Of a stretch of DNA of 64,000 bases, positions 1 through 9,459 are shown one piece after another. Position 1 is the stretch's first letter, and the number at the start of each line of letters is the position of its first letter. The notes beneath the pieces are model-generated. The model made no database searches, was not told the DNA's origin, and saw only the letters and a program-made list of their open reading frames with translations. The translations under genes and the position numbers were made by a program. Origin of the DNA: Serinibacter arcticus (lineage in GTDB: Bacteria; Actinomycetota; Actinomycetes; Actinomycetales; Beutenbergiaceae); contig NZ_PYHR01000002.1 in NCBI RefSeq assembly GCF_003121705.1, forward strand, positions 2,108,001 to 2,172,000, in the 5' to 3' direction.

Positions 1-1
1 C

Positions 2-544
2 GTCCTGCGCCGCCTCGCCGGCGGGGTCGACCTCGTCCTGTGGGACCTCGTGGACGAGCGGCTCGGCGTCTACGTCCTGCCCGACGACACCGCCGTCACC
101 CGCACGGTCGACCTCGTCGCCGCGCAGGCCGAGACCGACGTCGCCGCGGCGGGGGTGCTCGTCCGCCTGGGCGAGGAGGCGCACCTCGAGATGTGGCGCG
201 AGGCCGCGACCCGGTTCGTCGCCGGCGTGGCGGAGCTCCACCCGGGCGCCGCCCTCGTCGCGGTCGGCCTCCCGTGGGCGGAGCTGACGACGTCGGGCGC
301 CCCGACCCCCGCGAGCTTCGGGGTCGCCGCGGCCGAGGCGAACCGCCGCTACGAGCCCTACTACGCCGTCGTCGAGGCCCTCGGCGCCCCGGTGGTGGGG
401 CGTGGACTCGCCGTGCGAGGCTCGGTCGAGCACCCCTGGGGCGAGGCCCCCTTCCACTACGACTCGGCGGCCTACCGGGCCGTCGCCGACGCGGTTCTCG
501 CCGTCGTGTCCGCCCACCCGAGCAGCAGGAGAGCGCCCCGATGA
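2..544 (+). CDS. DUF6270-type protein, C-terminal part
   Basis: The gene enters from outside the window, so its start is missing; about 180 residues are present. Near the left edge it shows a DLVDERLGVY segment, and near its end HPWGEAPFHY. Both resemble the conserved ends of DUF6270 proteins, which are often found in capsule and surface-polysaccharide loci; the exact activity is unknown. Its TGA overlaps the ATG of wecB (ATGA), so the two are probably translationally coupled. The glycan-locus setting fits a role in polymer assembly or modification, but that is inference. The family call rests on these two motifs only. Confidence 0.6.
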   Translation, partial: VLRRLAGGVDLVLWDLVDERLGVYVLPDDTAVTRTVDLVAAQAETDVAAAGVLVRLGEEAHLEMWREAATRFVAGVAELHPGAALVAVGLPWAELTTSGAPTPASFGVAAAEANRRYEPYYAVVEALGAPVVGRGLAVRGSVEHPWGEAPFHYDSAAYRAVADAVLAVVSAHPSSRRAPR

Positions 545-1686
545 GACCCCGTGTGATGACGGTGTACGGCACCCGTCCCGAGGCGATCAAGGTCGCCCCG
601 CTCGTCGCGGCGATCGACGCCTCGGACGTGCTCGAGGGGACGACCGTCGTCACCGGCCAGCACCGCGAGATGCTCGACCAGGTCAACGAGGTGTTCGGGA
701 TCGTGCCCGACCACGACCTCGACGTCATGAGCCACGGCCAGTCCCTGTCGCACCTGTTCGCGCGGGTCCTCGAACGCCTCGATCCCGTCCTGGAGAGCGT
801 GCGGCCCGACGCCGTCGTCGTGCAGGGCGACACCTCGACGTCGACCGCCGCCGCCCTGGCGGCCTTCCACCGCCGGATCCCGGTGGTGCACCTCGAGGCG
901 GGACTGCGCTCGGGCGACCTGCACTCCCCCTTCCCCGAGGAGGCGAACCGTCGGCTGACCTCCCGCCTCGCGGCGCTGCACCTCGCCCCCACGGCCGGCA
1001 GCCGCGAGAACCTCCTGACGGAGGGGGTCCCGGCCACCGACGTCGTCGTCACAGGCAACACCGTGATCGACGCGCTGCTGGACGTCGTGGCGCGTCCCGT
1101 TTCCTTCCGCGACGCGGAGGTCTCCCGGGCCGTCGACGGCGACGGCGACCTCCTCCTCGTGACGGCGCACCGGCGCGAGAGCTGGGGCGAGGGGATGCGG
1201 GGCATCGGCCGGGCGCTGGCCACGCTGGCCACGCGGCGTCCGGACCTCACGATCGTGCTGCCCGCGCACCGCAACCCGCAGGTGCGCGCCGCGGTGCTGC
1301 CCGCCGTCGAGGGGCTGGCGAACGTGCTCGTCGTCGAGCCGCTGGCCTACGCCGAGTTCGCGCACCTGACGCACCGCTCGACCGTGGTGCTGACCGACTC
1401 GGGCGGCGTCCAGGAGGAGGCGCCGAGCCTCGGCAAGCCGGTGCTCGTGATGCGCGAGAACACCGAGCGTCCCGAGGCCGTCACCGCCGGCACGGTCCGG
1501 CTCGTGGGCACCGATCCCGACCGGATCGTGGCCGAGGTCGACCGGCTGCTGTCCGACCGCGAGGCGTACGCCTCGATGGCCCGCGCGACGAACCCCTACG
1601 GGGACGGGCACGCCGCGGTTAGGGGCGTGGCCGCGATCGAGCACCTGCTCGGGGTGGGGACGCGACGCCCGGACCTCGGGGGCTGA
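541..1686 (+). CDS. wecB: UDP-N-acetylglucosamine 2-epimerase (non-hydrolysing)
   Basis: A 381-residue cytosolic enzyme that interconverts UDP-GlcNAc and UDP-ManNAc. The ATG that overlaps the upstream stop gives MRPRVMTVYGTRPEAIK; GTRPEAIK at about residues 9-16 is the family's N-terminal signature. Other family motifs are VTGQHREM (about 37), VQGDTSTS (about 94), LEAGLRSGD (about 120), FPEEANRR (about 132) and DSGGVQEEAPSLGKP (about 286) in the nucleotide-binding C-terminal half. Length matches the usual 370-390 residues. It ends 7 bp from the convergent wecC stop. With WecC it would make UDP-ManNAcA for a surface polymer. The reading frame runs further upstream, but only this start fits the family. 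Confidence 0.95.
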   Translation: MRPRVMTVYGTRPEAIKVAPLVAAIDASDVLEGTTVVTGQHREMLDQVNEVFGIVPDHDLDVMSHGQSLSHLFARVLERLDPVLESVRPDAVVVQGDTSTSTAAALAAFHRRIPVVHLEAGLRSGDLHSPFPEEANRRLTSRLAALHLAPTAGSRENLLTEGVPATDVVVTGNTVIDALLDVVARPVSFRDAEVSRAVDGDGDLLLVTAHRRESWGEGMRGIGRALATLATRRPDLTIVLPAHRNPQVRAAVLPAVEGLANVLVVEPLAYAEFAHLTHRSTVVLTDSGGVQEEAPSLGKPVLVMRENTERPEAVTAGTVRLVGTDPDRIVAEVDRLLSDREAYASMARATNPYGDGHAAVRGVAAIEHLLGVGTRRPDLGG

Positions 1687-1693
1687 GGCGTCC

Positions 1694-3073
1694 TCAGAGG
1701 TCGCGCCAGGCTCCCCTGGTGTCGACGACGACCTTCTCCGCGAGGCCGAGCCGGCTCCGGTCGGCCTGCACGAACGCCGTGTGGTCCACGAGCAGCAGCA
1801 CGATGTCGGCGTCGGCGACCGCGCCGTCGAGATCCCGCAGCATCACGTGCGGCTGCGTCACGAGCTCGGGCGGGAGCGCGGTGATGAACGGCTCGACGAC
1901 GTCGATCCTCGCGTGCGGCAGCCGCTGCGCCAGTGACGCCACGATCTGGCGGGCGGGCGACTCGCGCAGGTCGTCGATGTCCGGCTTGAACGCCAGTCCG
2001 AGCGCGGCGATCCGCGGCGCGCGGAGGCGGTCGGCGTGCGCCACCACCCGGTCGACGACCCGCCCGGGCACCGCGTCGTTGACCTCGCGCGCCCGCCGGA
2101 TCAGCTGCGCCTCCTCCGGCGCGCTCGCCACGATGAACCAGGGGTCGACGGCGATGCAGTGGCCACCCACGCCCGGCCCCGGCTGCAGGATGCTCACGCG
2201 CGGGTGGCGATTGGCCAGCTCGATCAGCTCCCAGACGTCGACGCCGACGCGCTCGCAGACGTGCGCGAGCTCGTTGGCGAACGCGATGTTCACATCGCGG
2301 AAGGAGTTCTCCACCAGCTTGGTCAGCTCGGCCGTGGCGGCGTCCGTCACGGGGATCTCGGCCTGGCAGAACGTCTCGTACAGCTCCCGCGCGCGGTGAC
2401 CCGCCTCCGGCGTGAGGCCCCCGACGACGCGGTCGTTGGTCACCAGCTCGACCATCACCCGGCCGGGGAGCACCCGCTCCGGGCAGTGGGCGACGTCGAT
2501 GATCGGACGGCCGCCCTCGCCGTCGAGGCTCAGGTCGGCCCGCACCGCGAGGATCCGCTGCGCGAGGTGCGCCGTCGTCCCCGGGGGCGACGTCGACTCC
2601 AGCACCACGAGCTCACCGCCGCGCAGCTGCGGCGCGATCGCGTCGGCGGCCGCGTCGACGTAGGAGAGGTCGGCCGAGTGGTCGGGGCCGAACGGGGTCG
2701 GCACGGCGACGATGAAGACGTCGGCCTCGGGCATCACGAGGCTCGCCCGCAGGCGCTCCTGGGCGACGGCCCCCGCCACCATGGTCCCCAGATCGGGCTC
2801 GACGAAGGGCACCTCGCCGCGGTTCACCGCCGCCACCGTGGCGGGGTTCACGTCGACGCCGACGACGTCGGCCCCGTGCGTGGCGAGGATCGCCGCCGTG
2901 GGCAGGCCGATGTAGCCGAGCCCGACCACCGCGACGCGCTGCCGGCGCGTGACCGGGACGGGGACCGGGGTGAGCGGCACCACCGGGGCGGGGACGACGG
3001 CGGCCGCCGTCGGAGGCCCCGTGCGGGCTGGGCGTACCGGGAGGACGGGTGAGGAGGCTGTCGGGTAGAGCAC
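1694..3073 (-). CDS. wecC: UDP-N-acetyl-D-mannosamine dehydrogenase
   Basis: A 459-residue NAD-dependent nucleotide-sugar dehydrogenase that oxidises UDP-ManNAc to UDP-ManNAcA. The Rossmann signature GLGYIGLP is at residues 51-58, and the catalytic cysteine lies in GVGGHCIAVDP (about residue 306). CPERVLPG and LAFKPDIDDLRESPA further support the UDP-glucose/GDP-mannose dehydrogenase family. The first 45 residues are a Pro/Ala/Val-rich extension. The start is a GTG with GGAG seven bases upstream, overlapping the stop of the preceding glycosyltransferase. It is the last gene of the leftward glycan unit and faces wecB. UDP-Glc dehydrogenase is a less likely alternative, given wecB next door. Confidence 0.9.
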   Translation of the reverse strand: MLYPTASSPVLPVRPARTGPPTAAAVVPAPVVPLTPVPVPVTRRQRVAVVGLGYIGLPTAAILATHGADVVGVDVNPATVAAVNRGEVPFVEPDLGTMVAGAVAQERLRASLVMPEADVFIVAVPTPFGPDHSADLSYVDAAADAIAPQLRGGELVVLESTSPPGTTAHLAQRILAVRADLSLDGEGGRPIIDVAHCPERVLPGRVMVELVTNDRVVGGLTPEAGHRARELYETFCQAEIPVTDAATAELTKLVENSFRDVNIAFANELAHVCERVGVDVWELIELANRHPRVSILQPGPGVGGHCIAVDPWFIVASAPEEAQLIRRAREVNDAVPGRVVDRVVAHADRLRAPRIAALGLAFKPDIDDLRESPARQIVASLAQRLPHARIDVVEPFITALPPELVTQPHVMLRDLDGAVADADIVLLLVDHTAFVQADRSRLGLAEKVVVDTRGAWRDL

Positions 3074-3082
3074 GGTGAACTC

Positions 3083-4969
3083 CTAGGCGAAGGCGTGCGG
3101 GAGGGGCGGGCCGGAGATGACGACCTCGCTGGAGGCGAGGATCTCCGCGTCGGACGCGGTCCAGGTGTGGGTCGAGCTGCCGCGGACCTGGACGAAGGAG
3201 AACCGGTCGGCGGAGTAGAGGCGGGCGCCGGCCCGAGCCACGCCGTCGAGGAAGCCCGTGTCCTCGCCCCGCCGCAGGGGCGGGAACGGGAGTGCCAGGA
3301 CGAGCTCGCGGCGGGTGACGATCGTGGGGCCGGTGACACGGTCGGTGAACCGGTGCTCGCGGTGACCGAACCGCAGGGCGGTGAGGTCGGGCGCGACGAG
3401 GTGGACGTAGTGGGCCTGCTTGCCCACGACGTCCGCGCCGCTGTAGGTGAGCGCGTGGGCCTGGTCGGCGAGGTAGTGGGGGCCGTAGAGGTCGTCGTCG
3501 TCGATCTTGGCGACCAGGTCGCCGTCGGCCGCCGCCGCGAGCCGGTTCAGGCACGCCCCCAGCGGCACGTCCGTCCCGGCGCGAAGGAGAACGACGTCGG
3601 TGACGCCCCGCTCGCTGGCCCGCTGCCGCAGCGTCGACTCCTCGACCTCCCACCCGTGGGTCAGGAGCACGAGCTGGACGTCGACGCCGCGCTGGGCCGC
3701 GACGGTGTCGAGGACGTGGTCGAGCTGCTCGGGGCGCCTCGTGGCGACGAGCGCCGACACCCGCGGCGACCGGGAGCCGAGCACGTGCGCGTCGAGACCC
3801 GCCGTGGCGAGCACGTCGTCCACGCGGTGGCTGGTGGTGTGGGCCGACCAGATCCGGCGCTGGGCACGGTGCACCATCCGGTCCCGCAGCTCGGGGCTGG
3901 CCACGAGCGCGCGCACCGTGTGGGCGGCCTCGTCCCGCTCCGACACCTGGACGACCTCGTCCCGGGGAAACACGGCCGTGATGGCGGGGCTCGGCGTGCT
4001 CACGACGGGCGTCCCCGAGGCGGTGATCTCGAAGATCCGCCTGGCGCACATGGTCGGGGAGTCGACGACCGTGTTGACGTTGAGGAAGACCTTGTAGGAG
4101 CGATAGGCGGTGAGCATCCGCGGGTAGTCGAGCGACCCGACGACGTGCCGGTCCAGCGGGGCGGGGAACTGGTAGCGCTCGTCCCCGCCGAGCTGGCGCG
4201 AGAAGATCTCCAGCCCGTGCTCCATCCGGCCGGAGACGTCGGCCGCGGCCCCGAGCAGCATGTCCATCTGGGCGGCGCGCTCGGGGTGGCGGTGGGCGAA
4301 GTACATCCCGGCGAAGGCGACGTCGCGGCTCGCGCCGTCGGCCGTCAGCCGGACGGGGCTGTGGATCGCGGGCTGCGCCGCGAACGTGAGGACGCCGACG
4401 CGGTCGTGCCCGAGCTCCGCCCGGTAGGTGTCCAGGAGACGGTCGTCGGTGGTGAGGACGTGGTCGAACAGCCGCGCCGCCTCGAGGAAGTCCTCGTGGT
4501 GCACGGGGTCCTCCTTGTTCCAGAAGACCGTGGGCACGCCGAGCTCGCGGCACCGGGCGACCAGGTCGCGCAGCTGGTCGGAGGGCCCGCGGGAACCGGT
4601 CAGCAGGTACTGCCAGGCACGGTCGTTGCCGGCCCAGGCGGACTCCACGAAGAGCAGCTCGACCGGGGTGCGGGACAGCTCCTCGCGCCAGCCGCCCGGC
4701 GTGACGGCGACCTGGTCCCACTCGTGCTCGAACGACCGGGCGGAGAACTCGTCGAGCACCGTGGCCACCCGCAGGCGCGGACGCCTCGGGGTCGGCGTCG
4801 GCGTCGGCCAGGGCGCGACGCCCGAGGCGTCCTCGGCCGAGGGGCGCGGCCCGGCGGGGAACGTCGCGCGACGACGGCGGTGTCGTCGCAGCCCCTCCGG
4901 GCCGCCGTGGCGCAGGTGCCAGAACGACCGACGCAGGCTCGCGAGGTCGACGGCGGAGCGCCCGGTCAC
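3083..4969 (-). CDS. two-domain glycosyltransferase (CgeB-like plus GT2)
   Basis: A 628-residue cytoplasmic protein with two transferase-like modules. Residues about 60-345 look like the CgeB/DUF3880 plus Glyco_trans_1_2 arrangement: WNKEDPVHHEDF, the AGMYFAHRHPER block near 217, and VVDSPTMCARRIFEITASG near 300. Residues about 400-600 are GT2-like, starting VSALVATRRPEQL and carrying the acidic KIDDDDLYGPHY motif near 488 that would bind metal and nucleotide sugar. The GTG start overlaps the previous stop as GTGA, implying coupling. The sugar specificity cannot be read. The N-terminal 55 residues are basic and proline-rich. Confidence 0.8.
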   Translation of the reverse strand: MTGRSAVDLASLRRSFWHLRHGGPEGLRRHRRRRATFPAGPRPSAEDASGVAPWPTPTPTPRRPRLRVATVLDEFSARSFEHEWDQVAVTPGGWREELSRTPVELLFVESAWAGNDRAWQYLLTGSRGPSDQLRDLVARCRELGVPTVFWNKEDPVHHEDFLEAARLFDHVLTTDDRLLDTYRAELGHDRVGVLTFAAQPAIHSPVRLTADGASRDVAFAGMYFAHRHPERAAQMDMLLGAAADVSGRMEHGLEIFSRQLGGDERYQFPAPLDRHVVGSLDYPRMLTAYRSYKVFLNVNTVVDSPTMCARRIFEITASGTPVVSTPSPAITAVFPRDEVVQVSERDEAAHTVRALVASPELRDRMVHRAQRRIWSAHTTSHRVDDVLATAGLDAHVLGSRSPRVSALVATRRPEQLDHVLDTVAAQRGVDVQLVLLTHGWEVEESTLRQRASERGVTDVVLLRAGTDVPLGACLNRLAAAADGDLVAKIDDDDLYGPHYLADQAHALTYSGADVVGKQAHYVHLVAPDLTALRFGHREHRFTDRVTGPTIVTRRELVLALPFPPLRRGEDTGFLDGVARAGARLYSADRFSFVQVRGSSTHTWTASDAEILASSEVVISGPPLPHAFA

Positions 4970-6144
4970 GACGGCCCCCCGGCCGTGAACAGTCGTCGGA
5001 GCCCTGTGGCGAGGTCGCGGGAGAGCGTCGCGGGGTCCTCGTGGCGCGCGTGGGCCTCGACGTCTGCCTGCACCTGCGGACCCACCATGTCGCCGGCCCG
5101 CTGGAGTGCCGCGACGAGGCCGGACTCGTCCCCGGGACGGAACGCCGCCCGATGGTGGGGATGCAGGGTCTCGAGCGCCTGCGGCTGGTCGGGGACCACG
5201 CACGGCAGGCCGAACGTCTCGTAGAGGTGGGTCGCGCCCGAGTTGAGGACGCGTTCGTACGGCGCGAGCCCGACGTCGGCTGCACGGAGGTAGAGCTGCA
5301 CCTGGTCGGCGGGGATCTTGGCGGGCTGGATCAGCACGCGCGGGTGGGCCGTCGCGACGGCGACGAAGGCTCGCGCCGCCTCGCTGTCGTCCGGGGCCCC
5401 CGCCACGAGGAGTCGGGCGTCGCCGTCGTAATCCCTGGCGTAGCGGTCGAAGGCGCGCAGGAGAAGCGAGAGGCCCTTGTAGGCCTTGATCGCGCCGAGC
5501 AGGACGAACACGCGCTCGTGCGGCTCGATCCCCAGGGCGCCACGGGCGTCGGCCCGCGTCACGTTGCTCGCGTAGCAGTCCGCGTAGCTGGGGTGCGGGA
5601 CGTGCAGGACCCGGCTCTCGTCGAGCACCAGCGAGCCCCGGAGAAGATCGACGGTGTGGGCGGACATGACGTGGACGGCGTCGCACCGCTCGGCGACGCC
5701 CTGCCGCAGCTCCTGCTCGGCGTCCTCGAGCACCGCGTCGTGCGGAAGGAGGTTGTGGATCGTCCAGGCGACGGAGCCGCCCTCGTCGCGGAAGCGGTCG
5801 AGCCGGCCGAGGAAGTCGGCGGTCGCCCGTCGCGCGGCCGCACGGTCGTCGATGCCGGCCAGGACGCCGCCGAGCCAGTGGAGGTGGACGGCGACCTGCG
5901 CGAGCGGTGCCAGCTGGCCGACGGCGCCCAGCTGCTCCGGGCGGAGCACCGGCGTCGCGCCGATCCCGCACTCGGGGAAGGACCGGTAGAGCTGGCTCTG
6001 GAACGGGTTCATCCGGGCGACGGGCGTGTAGCCGAGCACGATCGGACGCTCCGCAGACAGCTCCTGCGCCCACCGCAGCTGCGCGAGGGCCTCGCGCAGC
6101 GGCGACTGCGAGGAGTGCTGCCAGCCCTGCAGCGCGACCTTCAC
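4966..6144 (-). CDS. GT4-like glycosyltransferase
   Basis: A 392-residue GT-B-fold transferase. The N-terminal half has a membrane-proximal-type segment (NPFQSQLYRSFPECG) and TIHNLLPHDA, seen in GT4-type enzymes. The C-terminal half has VLLGAIKAYKGLSLLLRAF (about 195-215), a nucleotide-sugar-binding strand-helix, then VGLAPYERVLNSG and LYETFGLPCVVPD (about 300). The canonical E-x7-E is only partly conserved. It starts by ATGA overlap with the upstream transferase and overlaps the next gene by GTGA, so it sits inside a tightly coupled operon. Donor and acceptor are unknown. Confidence 0.8.
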   Translation of the reverse strand: MKVALQGWQHSSQSPLREALAQLRWAQELSAERPIVLGYTPVARMNPFQSQLYRSFPECGIGATPVLRPEQLGAVGQLAPLAQVAVHLHWLGGVLAGIDDRAAARRATADFLGRLDRFRDEGGSVAWTIHNLLPHDAVLEDAEQELRQGVAERCDAVHVMSAHTVDLLRGSLVLDESRVLHVPHPSYADCYASNVTRADARGALGIEPHERVFVLLGAIKAYKGLSLLLRAFDRYARDYDGDARLLVAGAPDDSEAARAFVAVATAHPRVLIQPAKIPADQVQLYLRAADVGLAPYERVLNSGATHLYETFGLPCVVPDQPQALETLHPHHRAAFRPGDESGLVAALQRAGDMVGPQVQADVEAHARHEDPATLSRDLATGLRRLFTAGGPS

Positions 6145-8150
6145 CGGTCGCCGTCCGCAGCGGCGCGCGCCGCCGTGTAGGCCTCGACGTACCGGGGGCC
6201 GTTCTGGCTCCAGCGGCGCTCGCGCACGACCCAGTCCCGGCCGGCCGCACCGAGCTGGGCGGCCTGCTCCGGATCGGCCAGGAGCGTCTGGAGGACGCGC
6301 GCGAGGTCGGCCGCGTCGCCCGTTCGGAACGTCAGCCCCCGGTGCGGCGGCCGGACGACCTCCCGCAGGGCGGGCAGGTTGCTCACGACGACGGGCTTGC
6401 CGAGCGCCATCGCCTCGAACGGCTTCAGGGGCGTGACGTAGCGGCCCGCGCGCTCGTTGGTCCGCGGGACGACGAAGACGTCGATCAGGCTGTAGTACGC
6501 CGCGATCTCCGTGTGGTCGACGGACCCGGTGAAGACGACGTCGTCGCGGACGCCGAGCTCCGCGGCGCGATGCTCGACGAGCTCCCGGCGCGGACCGTCA
6601 CCCACGACGACGCAGCGGGCACGCACCCCTCGCTCCTTCAGCACGGCCATCGCCTCGACGAGCGTCTCCTGCGACTCCCTCGGGTGATCCAGGTTGGAGA
6701 CGTAGCCGAACGTCGGCTCCTGCCCGATCCCGAGCCTCTCCGCGAGGTGGCGGTGACGCGCGACGGGGGCGAACTGGTCCACGTCGACGCCGTTGGGGAC
6801 GAGCCGGATCTTCGAGGGGTCCGCCCCTCGGCGCACGAGCTCGGTCCTCATGCTCTCGGACAGGGTGAGGACGACGTCGGCCCGGTCGAGGCAGAGCTGC
6901 TCCGTGGCGACGCGGCGAAGGAACGTCTCGCCCCGCTCCTCCCGGGCGGCCTCGGCGGTCCAGGTGCCCTCGAAGAAGGACCTGACCTCGTAGACGACGG
7001 GGATCCCGGTGCGTTCCTTGACGGCGAGCGCGACGAGCGCGGCCTCGTACCCGCGCCGACCCGACGACACGTGCAGGACGGCGGGGCGCACCGTGCGCAC
7101 CACGCCGAGCACGGCCTGGGCGTACGCGAGCAGCCAGAGGTCGTGCGGGAGGGTGTCGACCCCGTCACCGAGGTCGATGTGGAGGTGCTCGATCCCGTCG
7201 ACGACGGACCTCGGCACCGGCTCGGCACCGACACGTCGGAGGAATCCCGGCTCGGTCAGCACGACCGGGGTGAGGCCCGCCTCGCGCTCGGCCACGAGGT
7301 TCCGGTGGCTGCGGGAGGTGAAGCCGTTCGAGAGGTGCGGCCGGCTCTCCTTGACGAGGTGCAGCACCGTCGTGGTGTCGCGCGGCGTCAGCGTCTCGCG
7401 CGGTCCGGGCAGCCGCGGGATCCAGCCCGAGATCTCGCGGAGGCGACCCTCGGTCCGACGGGCGGAGTCGTCGTCGCGACGCTCCAGCGGCTGCAGCGCC
7501 CGGTCGACGGCGAGCACCGCCGACACCGCCCCGCGCTTGACCTGGATGTCCCTCACGAGGTGCAGGAACCGCGGGTTGCCACGGTGCCGCGGGAGCAGGG
7601 CGCGGGCGAGGACGTGCGCCTCGTCGTACCGTGCGGCGTCGTACGGCTCCTGCACGACCGCGCTGCCGTAGACCACCGAGCTGGGCCAGGTGACCTCGTC
7701 GTACAGCTCCCTGACGGTCCTCGGGCTGTCGACCCGACCGCTCTTGACCACGATCCAGGTGCACACGCGGAGCAGGCGGCCGAATGACAGCTCACCGGCC
7801 CGCCGGCGTCGGAGCGCCGAGGCCAGGCGGGCGCGGCGGCCGGCGCCCCGCGCGCCCTCGAGGGTGAGGTCGCCGATCTGCTCGACCAGCGCCCCGACGG
7901 CGGCCTCGGCCGTCTGCGACGCCTTCAGCACGCGGTTCAGCTCGTGGTGCAGGCGACCCAGCTGCTGCAGGGCGATCTTCAGCTGGGCGTCGCGGTCGAG
8001 GAAGTCGGGTGCGCCGAGCAGATCCCCCGACGCCTCCTGCGCCGCGCGCACCGGGGCGAAGGTGTCCCTCGGAGCCCGGACCGCCGCGGGGTCCGCGGAT
8101 CCGCCGACCGGCGCCCCGCGTCGGTCAGGACTGCTCGTAGGCAACGACAT
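6141..8150 (-). CDS. large GT4 glycosyltransferase with N-terminal extension
   Basis: A 669-residue protein. The first 260 residues are not recognised; they include a helical, possibly coiled-coil stretch at about 60-95. A GT4 module follows at about 275-665: HLVKESRPHLSNGFTSRSH (acceptor-side loop), LHVSSGRRGYEAA, FGYVSNLDHPRESQETL and the donor-binding block ERAGRYVTPLKPFEAMALGKPVVVSN around 560 (shown here in parts). The ATG at 8150 overlaps the repaired end of the previous transferase by 26 bp, and the stop overlaps the next start. It belongs to the glycan operon; the long extension may mediate oligomerisation. Confidence 0.82.
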   Translation of the reverse strand: MSLPTSSPDRRGAPVGGSADPAAVRAPRDTFAPVRAAQEASGDLLGAPDFLDRDAQLKIALQQLGRLHHELNRVLKASQTAEAAVGALVEQIGDLTLEGARGAGRRARLASALRRRRAGELSFGRLLRVCTWIVVKSGRVDSPRTVRELYDEVTWPSSVVYGSAVVQEPYDAARYDEAHVLARALLPRHRGNPRFLHLVRDIQVKRGAVSAVLAVDRALQPLERRDDDSARRTEGRLREISGWIPRLPGPRETLTPRDTTTVLHLVKESRPHLSNGFTSRSHRNLVAEREAGLTPVVLTEPGFLRRVGAEPVPRSVVDGIEHLHIDLGDGVDTLPHDLWLLAYAQAVLGVVRTVRPAVLHVSSGRRGYEAALVALAVKERTGIPVVYEVRSFFEGTWTAEAAREERGETFLRRVATEQLCLDRADVVLTLSESMRTELVRRGADPSKIRLVPNGVDVDQFAPVARHRHLAERLGIGQEPTFGYVSNLDHPRESQETLVEAMAVLKERGVRARCVVVGDGPRRELVEHRAAELGVRDDVVFTGSVDHTEIAAYYSLIDVFVVPRTNERAGRYVTPLKPFEAMALGKPVVVSNLPALREVVRPPHRGLTFRTGDAADLARVLQTLLADPEQAAQLGAAGRDWVVRERRWSQNGPRYVEAYTAARAAADGDR

Positions 8151-9382
8151 GACTCACCTCGATCGTCGTCTCGACGCCGTCGGGCACCCAGGTGCGCAGG
8201 GCGAGGCCCTCGAGGACGACGTCGTCGGGAAGGTCCAGCACGTACTCGACCTCGTGACCCTCGGGCCGCGTGGCGAGGTAGCGGAAGAAACCGACGGAGG
8301 CGTGCGGGGAGTGCCCGACCCCCGCTGGCGCAGCTCGGCCGCCCGGCTCGCCGCGAGCGGCTGGCCGTCCTCGGTGAGCAGGCGAAGCGAGGCGAGCGCG
8401 AACGACTTCTCGGGCTTCTCACCTCCGCGCGTCCGCGCCGCCAGCGCGACACGTCCGCGAAGCCGCGGCGTCTCGACGGGCGCGAGGGTCGAGGTCAGCC
8501 GCAGCGGCTCCGCGAGCATGCTCGGCCGGGTGAAGGCCGCGCTGAGCTCGGGGTGCATGCGGTGCGCGACGGCGGGGAACAGCTCCTCGAGCGGCTCACC
8601 CGTGAGCCGGGGGTAGCGGGCGAGGCTCTCGTTGGCCCGCTCCACCGTCGCGACGTCCCCGGGCAGCCCGTCGCCCAGGGCCGAGTCCTGGTAGACGTGC
8701 CGCGCCCAGAAGTACCCGGGCTCTCGCGAGTCGAGGATCACCGGGTTCGACTGGTCCGAGCGTGTGTGGGGCGCGCTGACCGGGGCCTCGACCCGACCCC
8801 CCGGATGCACCCTGCACACCCCAGCAGCCCGATGGCGAGCATCGGGTAGTGGCACCGCCGGAGGTTGAAGTAGCCCTCGGCGGTCCGCAGACCGGTGATC
8901 CCGGCACCGAAGGACACCATGAAGCCGGTGTTGGCCTCGGTGACGTAGGCCGCCATCCTGTCGAAGTAGTCGGCCGTGAGCAGGTCGTCGTCGTCGAGCC
9001 GGTAGAAGCCGAACATCCCCCCGTCGGCCGCGAGCTCCGACCGGGCGACGTCCATCGGGCTGCGCGACCAGCCGTCGGGTCCCTGGCGGTCGAGGACCAC
9101 GAACGGGTACCGCTCGGCCGCCGCCTCCAGCTCGGACCGGAAGGGCTCCGGCAGGTCGACCGGGTAGGAGACGACGTGCCTGACCCGGTGGGAACGGACC
9201 CCCTCCGCCAGCTGAGGCAGCACCTCGCCGACGAAGATCTGGGTCCGTTCCCCGAGCCGGCGGGGGTCGAACAGGTAGTCCCGATAGTCCTCGTGGCTCG
9301 AGAACCTCGACCCGTTCGACGCCCGCCAGGCGCCCGAGTCCGGTTGCAGCAGGCTGAACCGTGTGTGACCGACGAACAGCAT
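8125..9382 (-). CDS. rhamnosyltransferase-like glycosyltransferase, two frameshifts
   Basis: Three overlapping frames together spell one protein of about 419 residues. The N-terminal part has the pattern of PF11316-type putative rhamnosyl transferases: TRFSLLQP, a long central block and FYRLDDDDLLTADYF near residue 125, whose acidic run should bind the donor. Continuity breaks at the C-run 8819-8822 and again at 8319-8323. Adding one base at each restores a full-length frame ending at the TGA at 8125-8127, with sensible sequence throughout (for example VGFFRYLATRPEGHEVEYV). Both breaks are single-base homopolymer losses, so sequencing error is more likely than decay. It starts 77 bp after the giant gene. 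Confidence 0.72.
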
Positions 9383-9459
9383 CAGCGCGTGGCCCCCCGA
9401 CCCACGACCTCCGCAGCGCGCCCTGGCGCCACGGTCACCCCCTTGACCGTGGCCACGAC

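Noticed and set aside
8125-9382. Idea that the frameshifted glycosyltransferase is a decaying pseudogene
   Set aside because: Both breaks are single-base losses in C runs, the same type as in two other genes; the repaired protein is full-length. Error is more likely.
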